A DNA stretch of 64,000 nt from contig NZ_RQFG01000019.1 in assembly GCF_004769235.1 (NCBI RefSeq), positions 620,001 to 684,000 of the forward strand. The letters are read 5' to 3'. This DNA is from Leptospira kanakyensis (GTDB lineage Bacteria > Spirochaetota > Leptospiria > Leptospirales > Leptospiraceae). A program made the position numbers and the translations under genes. Shown here piece after piece: positions 61,715 through 64,000 of the stretch; the first letter of the stretch is position 1; the number at the start of each line of letters is the position of its first letter. Below the pieces are notes generated by a model, which was not told the origin of the DNA, ran no database searches, and saw only the letters and a list, made by a program, of their open reading frames with translations.

Positions 61715-62002
61715 TTAGAAATTGGAATTTTCCTTAGTTTTAATTAAAGAAACCATACATATTACAAGTGCACCTTCTTCCCGAAGCCTTAAGCGTTCAG
61801 TAAATCGAGCCTCAGTTATCAACCCAGTATTCAAATCCTGCAAATCCTTATTGGTATTAATTTGTGACTGAGCTTGTATCGCCAAACAAACCTCTGGTGC
61901 ATTTTTATACTCTGTATGGCAGTTCACTTGTGTGAACAAAATCAAAAACATAACAATAGTTAAAAATATATAACTTTTAGTTTTAATCATTTTAGCACTC
62001 AA
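61715..62002 (-). CDS. Small array lipoprotein C
   Basis: The 95-residue product has its lipobox at FTQVNC, then HTEYKNAPEVC, and ends VICMVSLIKTKENSNF. The TTG at 62002 is preferred as start, with AGGAG six bases upstream; the ATG at 61990 is 18 bases away. Its 3' end is almost the same as that of members F and I. It lies between D (25 bases) and B in the packed run. Confidence 0.8.
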   Translation of the reverse strand: MSAKMIKTKSYIFLTIVMFLILFTQVNCHTEYKNAPEVCLAIQAQSQINTNKDLQDLNTGLITEARFTERLRLREEGALVICMVSLIKTKENSNF

Positions 62003-62027
62003 CCCCGACTCCTGATGAATAGAATAT

Positions 62028-62264
62028 TTAAAAATTTCTGTTTTCTTCTCGGTCTACAAAGGAAGCCAAACACAAAGTATAAGATCCCGTTTCCCTTAAT
62101 CTGATTCCTTCATTCAACTCCTGCAAATCTTTTGCCAAATTTTGCTGAAGTTCGGCAAGTGTAATTACACAAAGTGCGGCTGAATTTCCATATTCCCTTT
62201 TACAATGCCACTGGATCAATATGGAAAGTACAAAAACAACGATATAAAATCGACAGTTCGACAT
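62028..62264 (-). CDS. Small array lipoprotein D (shortened)
   Basis: The 78-residue member has its lipobox at LIQWHC, then KREYGNSAALC and the end TLCLASFVDREENRNF. The middle is shorter than in its relatives: LNEG runs directly into IRLRETG, so about ten residues (the 'IT...Y/F-ER' segment) are missing. The frame is kept, so this is a deletion in a still-open gene. It lies 12 bases after member E. Confidence 0.78.
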   Translation of the reverse strand: MSNCRFYIVVFVLSILIQWHCKREYGNSAALCVITLAELQQNLAKDLQELNEGIRLRETGSYTLCLASFVDREENRNF

Positions 62265-62276
62265 TTCAAAAATTAT

Positions 62277-62516
62277 CTAATTCTCCAAAAACATAAAAGA
62301 ACACATAAGCGATGTCGTTGTATTCCGGTTCGCTATAAAACTTTGGTATTGGCTTTCCGTAATTCTCCCAGCATCTAAATCCCTTTTGTCTCTTTCATTT
62401 AAGGAATTAATACTAACCACTGTGAGTAGACAAACTTCTTTTGAGTTTGGTTTGTCGCTAGTGCAATGGGAAAATAGAATCAGTAAAAGTGAATAAAGGA
62501 TCGGTTTATATTTCAT
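62277..62516 (-). CDS. Small array lipoprotein E (divergent)
   Basis: The 79-residue member has its lipobox at LFSHC, then TSDKPNSKEVC and a middle DKRDLDAGRITESQYQSF similar to the others. It ends early and differently (LMCSFMFLEN), without the common SLIK...NF tail. Second and third Cys are kept. It lies between F (8 bases) and D. Confidence 0.75.
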   Translation of the reverse strand: MKYKPILYSLLLILFSHCTSDKPNSKEVCLLTVVSINSLNERDKRDLDAGRITESQYQSFIANRNTTTSLMCSFMFLEN

Positions 62517-62524
62517 AATCTGAA

Positions 62525-62800
62525 TTAGAAATTAGAATTTTCCTTGGTTTTGATTAAAGACATAAGGCAAAGACCTAGCGTACCATTTTCTCTAGTCCTT
62601 TTTCTTTGTTCGAATTGATCTTGAGTGATACTTCCGTTCTCGAGCAAAATCAAATCATTTTGAAGTCGATTCTGATTATCCGCAAAGGCAACTGCACACA
62701 ACTCTGGTGCATTTTTATATTCAGTATGACATTTAGACTGTATCATCAAAATACAAAGACAAATAGCCATTAAGAGAAATCGAGACCTATATTTCATCAT
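62525..62800 (-). CDS. Small array lipoprotein F
   Basis: The 91-residue product has its lipobox at MIQSKC, then HTEYKNAPELC, the helical middle LILLENGSITQDQFEQRKR and the end GLCLMSLIKTKENSNF. Two ATGs are adjacent (62800, 62797). It is first in the packed run F-E-D-C-B. A 42-bp upstream repeat with a GAACATGTTC palindrome lies about 60 bases before it and may be its promoter or operator. Confidence 0.8.
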   Translation of the reverse strand: MMKYRSRFLLMAICLCILMIQSKCHTEYKNAPELCAVAFADNQNRLQNDLILLENGSITQDQFEQRKRTRENGTLGLCLMSLIKTKENSNF

Positions 62801-62860
62801 AGAATTTTATACCTTTTCATTCTAAATTTTCACTTCTCATTAGTATGCCTTACCTTTCAA

Positions 62861-62902
62861 AAATAAGTATGTTTTATCTTGAACATGTTCATTTTATAAC
62901 GA
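62861..62902. promoter_or_regulatory. Repeated upstream sequence with a GAACATGTTC palindrome
   Basis: About 42 bp here match 63474-63515 closely (shared TGTTTTATCTT and TTCATTTTATAA). This copy holds a perfect 10-bp palindrome at 62881-62890, degenerate in the other copy. It lies about 60 bases upstream of member F; the other lies upstream of member G. This is a candidate shared control site. Confidence 0.35.
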
Positions 62903-62950
62903 CCACTTCTTACAAAGAATGCTGTTTTAAAATTTTTATCCGCTAAGGGT

Positions 62951-62991
62951 ATCCGTTCGCTTCCATTTGACCAAGCCCGACGTACCCCTTT
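62951..62991 (-). repeat. Dispersed structured repeat, decayed copy 4
   Basis: On the minus strand it keeps AAAGGGGTACGTCGGGCTTGG and AGCGAACGG but lacks the inner GTCTGAC hairpin and the right-hand half with AGCCC. It lies between array members F and G. Confidence 0.6.
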
Positions 62992-63069
62992 TTGCTTACA
63001 TTTGTTTGGGGGACATTTTTTTTTGAAGAATATCAAATAGAACTTTTAGGAATCATTTATAGTTTCATT

Positions 63070-63327
63070 CTAAAAATTCTGATTTTTTTCTCGTTTAATT
63101 AATGAAAGAATACATATTCCAGTAGTCGACTCATTCCTTATACGGACAAGCCTTTCATATTCACTTCTTGAAATTTGACCTTCATTCAATTTCTTTAAAT
63201 CTTCGGCATTCAGACCCTCCCCTTCTAGGATTGCAAAAGCACATAAGTCCGAAGAATTCCCAAACTGCCTCTGACAGCTGCAAAGGAAAAGCGAAAACAC
63301 AAAAAAAACAATAATATTATACAACAT
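63070..63327 (-). CDS. Small array lipoprotein G
   Basis: The 85-residue member has its lipobox at FLCSC, then QRQFGNSSDLC, the middle DLKKLNEGQISRSEYERLVR and the end GICILSLIKREKNQNF. AAGGAG lies nine bases before the ATG, the best ribosome-binding site in the array. It is separated from F by 269 bases (holding the decayed repeat) and from H by 273 bases, so it is its own unit. Confidence 0.8.
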   Translation of the reverse strand: MLYNIIVFFVFSLFLCSCQRQFGNSSDLCAFAILEGEGLNAEDLKKLNEGQISRSEYERLVRIRNESTTGICILSLIKREKNQNF

Positions 63328-63473
63328 TTAATTATACTCCTTCCTATACTTACAAAATTGATTTCGATATAGGATATCATTAGGCTTTGCAACAAGGCAG
63401 CTAAATCGATACATTAGAATATTCATATTACACCAATAAAGACATCTGCAAATACAATACTTGAACACTTCTA

Positions 63474-63515
63474 AAAATAGGAATGTTTTATCTTAAACAT
63501 ATTCATTTTATAATG
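63474..63515. repeat. Second copy of the 42-bp upstream sequence
   Basis: It matches 62861-62902 with a few changes. It lies about 150 bases upstream of member G's start and just beyond the 3' end of member H. Confidence 0.4.
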
Positions 63516-63600
63516 GCGGTGTTAGTTCGTCTGCGGCACAGTGAGTGAGCAGGAATAAGATATTGATTGAATAGAAAAAATTTATCTTCATAAACTGAAC

Positions 63601-63858
63601 CTAGAAATTCCCGTTTTGCTCACGTTTGAGAAGAGAAACCATACACAATCCAAAGGCGCCAGACTCCCTCATATTTCGAAGTTCCATATAACGAGCTTCT
63701 GATATTTTCCCAGAATTTAAATCTTCTAAATCTTTTTCAAGTAATGAATTCGTACGAGCGAGTGCGATCAAACATAACTCCGGTGCATTTTTATATTCAG
63801 TTTTGCAGTTCCATTGCAAAAACATTATAAGTGACAAAATTATCAGTTTAGTTTTCAT
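63601..63858 (-). CDS. Small array lipoprotein H (duplicate of B)
   Basis: The encoded 85 residues are identical to those of the gene at 61449-61706, with only two silent differences seen. The identity also covers about 50 bases of downstream flank and about 35 bases into the upstream neighbour. It starts about 8 bases after the stop of member I, repeating the C-B junction. Confidence 0.82.
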   Translation of the reverse strand: MKTKLIILSLIMFLQWNCKTEYKNAPELCLIALARTNSLLEKDLEDLNSGKISEARYMELRNMRESGAFGLCMVSLLKREQNGNF

Positions 63859-63866
63859 TTTCAAAA

Positions 63867-64000
63867 TTAGAAATTGGAATTTTCCTTAGTTTTAATTAAA
63901 GATATAAGGCAAAGGCCGAGTGATCCATTTTCCCGGCTTCTTTTCCTATGTTCAAATTCTTCTTGAGTAATTTCACCTTTATTTAATAAAACTTTATCAT
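63867..64000 (-). CDS. Small array lipoprotein I (cut by window end)
   Basis: Only the last 43 residues are present: DKVLLNKGEITQEEFEHRKR, then ENGSLGLCLISLIKTKENSNF. This matches member F best in the C-terminal half. The signal peptide and lipobox lie beyond the window. Its 3' end shares about 35 bases with member C as part of the duplication. Confidence 0.75.
   Translation of the reverse strand, partial: DKVLLNKGEITQEEFEHRKRSRENGSLGLCLISLIKTKENSNF

Noticed and set aside
60877..64000. CRISPR array in the repeat-rich end of the window
   Set aside because: Repeats are few, of different lengths, mostly coding, and not separated by regular spacers; no cas genes are present.

Overview
The window reads as a chromosomal segment of a spirochaete of the genus Leptospira, probably a saprophytic (L. 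biflexa-like) lineage. This is an inference. It rests on spirochaete-style lipoprotein signals with loose lipoboxes, periplasmic flagellar rod/ring genes, a MHYT hybrid kinase next to an HD-GYP regulator, moderate to low GC, and families of small lipoproteins typical of the genus. No phage, insertion sequence, CRISPR array or plasmid marker was seen.

Layout. 1-8 kb: end of glpD, a lipoprotein, the macromolecular-synthesis operon rpsU-yqeY-dnaG-rpoD (minus strand), a degenerate GGDEF-like protein and fructose-bisphosphatase. 8-16 kb: a small lipoprotein with a clear terminator, an HD-like protein, pdhA-pdhB-pdhC, a small beta-rich protein, fliG, tRNA-Asp and a CDP-alcohol phosphatidyltransferase. 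16-28 kb is regulatory: an ankyrin lipoprotein, a histone H1-like protein, a membrane SpoIIE-type phosphatase, a TetR regulator with four matching operator-like sites, an aldolase/pseudo-aldolase pair, two GyrI-like proteins (one fused to AraC), an HD-GYP regulator and an 1120-residue MHYT hybrid kinase. 28-31 kb: two SDR enzymes, a small lipoprotein, an HxlR repressor with twin operators, and flgF. 31.6-37 kb is a tight plus-strand unit: RRM protein, ATP-grasp ligase, two methyltransferases and a YihY membrane protein carrying an inserted Asp-box domain. 37-41 kb: flgG-flgA-flgH-flgI-flgJ-like. 41-52 kb: the translation/RNA operon rimP-nusA-infB-rbfA-truB-rpsO-pnp, then an M16 peptidase and dut. 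52-60.8 kb: a lipoprotein-nnr-membrane protein operon, a MarR regulator with a DUF1398 protein, several unknowns, tRNA-Arg, a HIT protein and two overlapping PPK2 genes. 60.9-64 kb: an array of nine paralogous small lipoprotein genes, the last cut by the window end.

The parts most worth a second look are: the lipoprotein array with a near-identical internal duplication; a dispersed ~75-bp element with covarying stems; the YihY protein with a periplasmic Asp-box insertion; the split PPK2 pair; the TetR operator set linking a phosphatase to an aldolase/pseudo-aldolase pair; and the ATP-grasp/methyltransferase unit. Most remaining genes are ordinary core genes. All assignments come from reading sequence motifs; no database search was possible.
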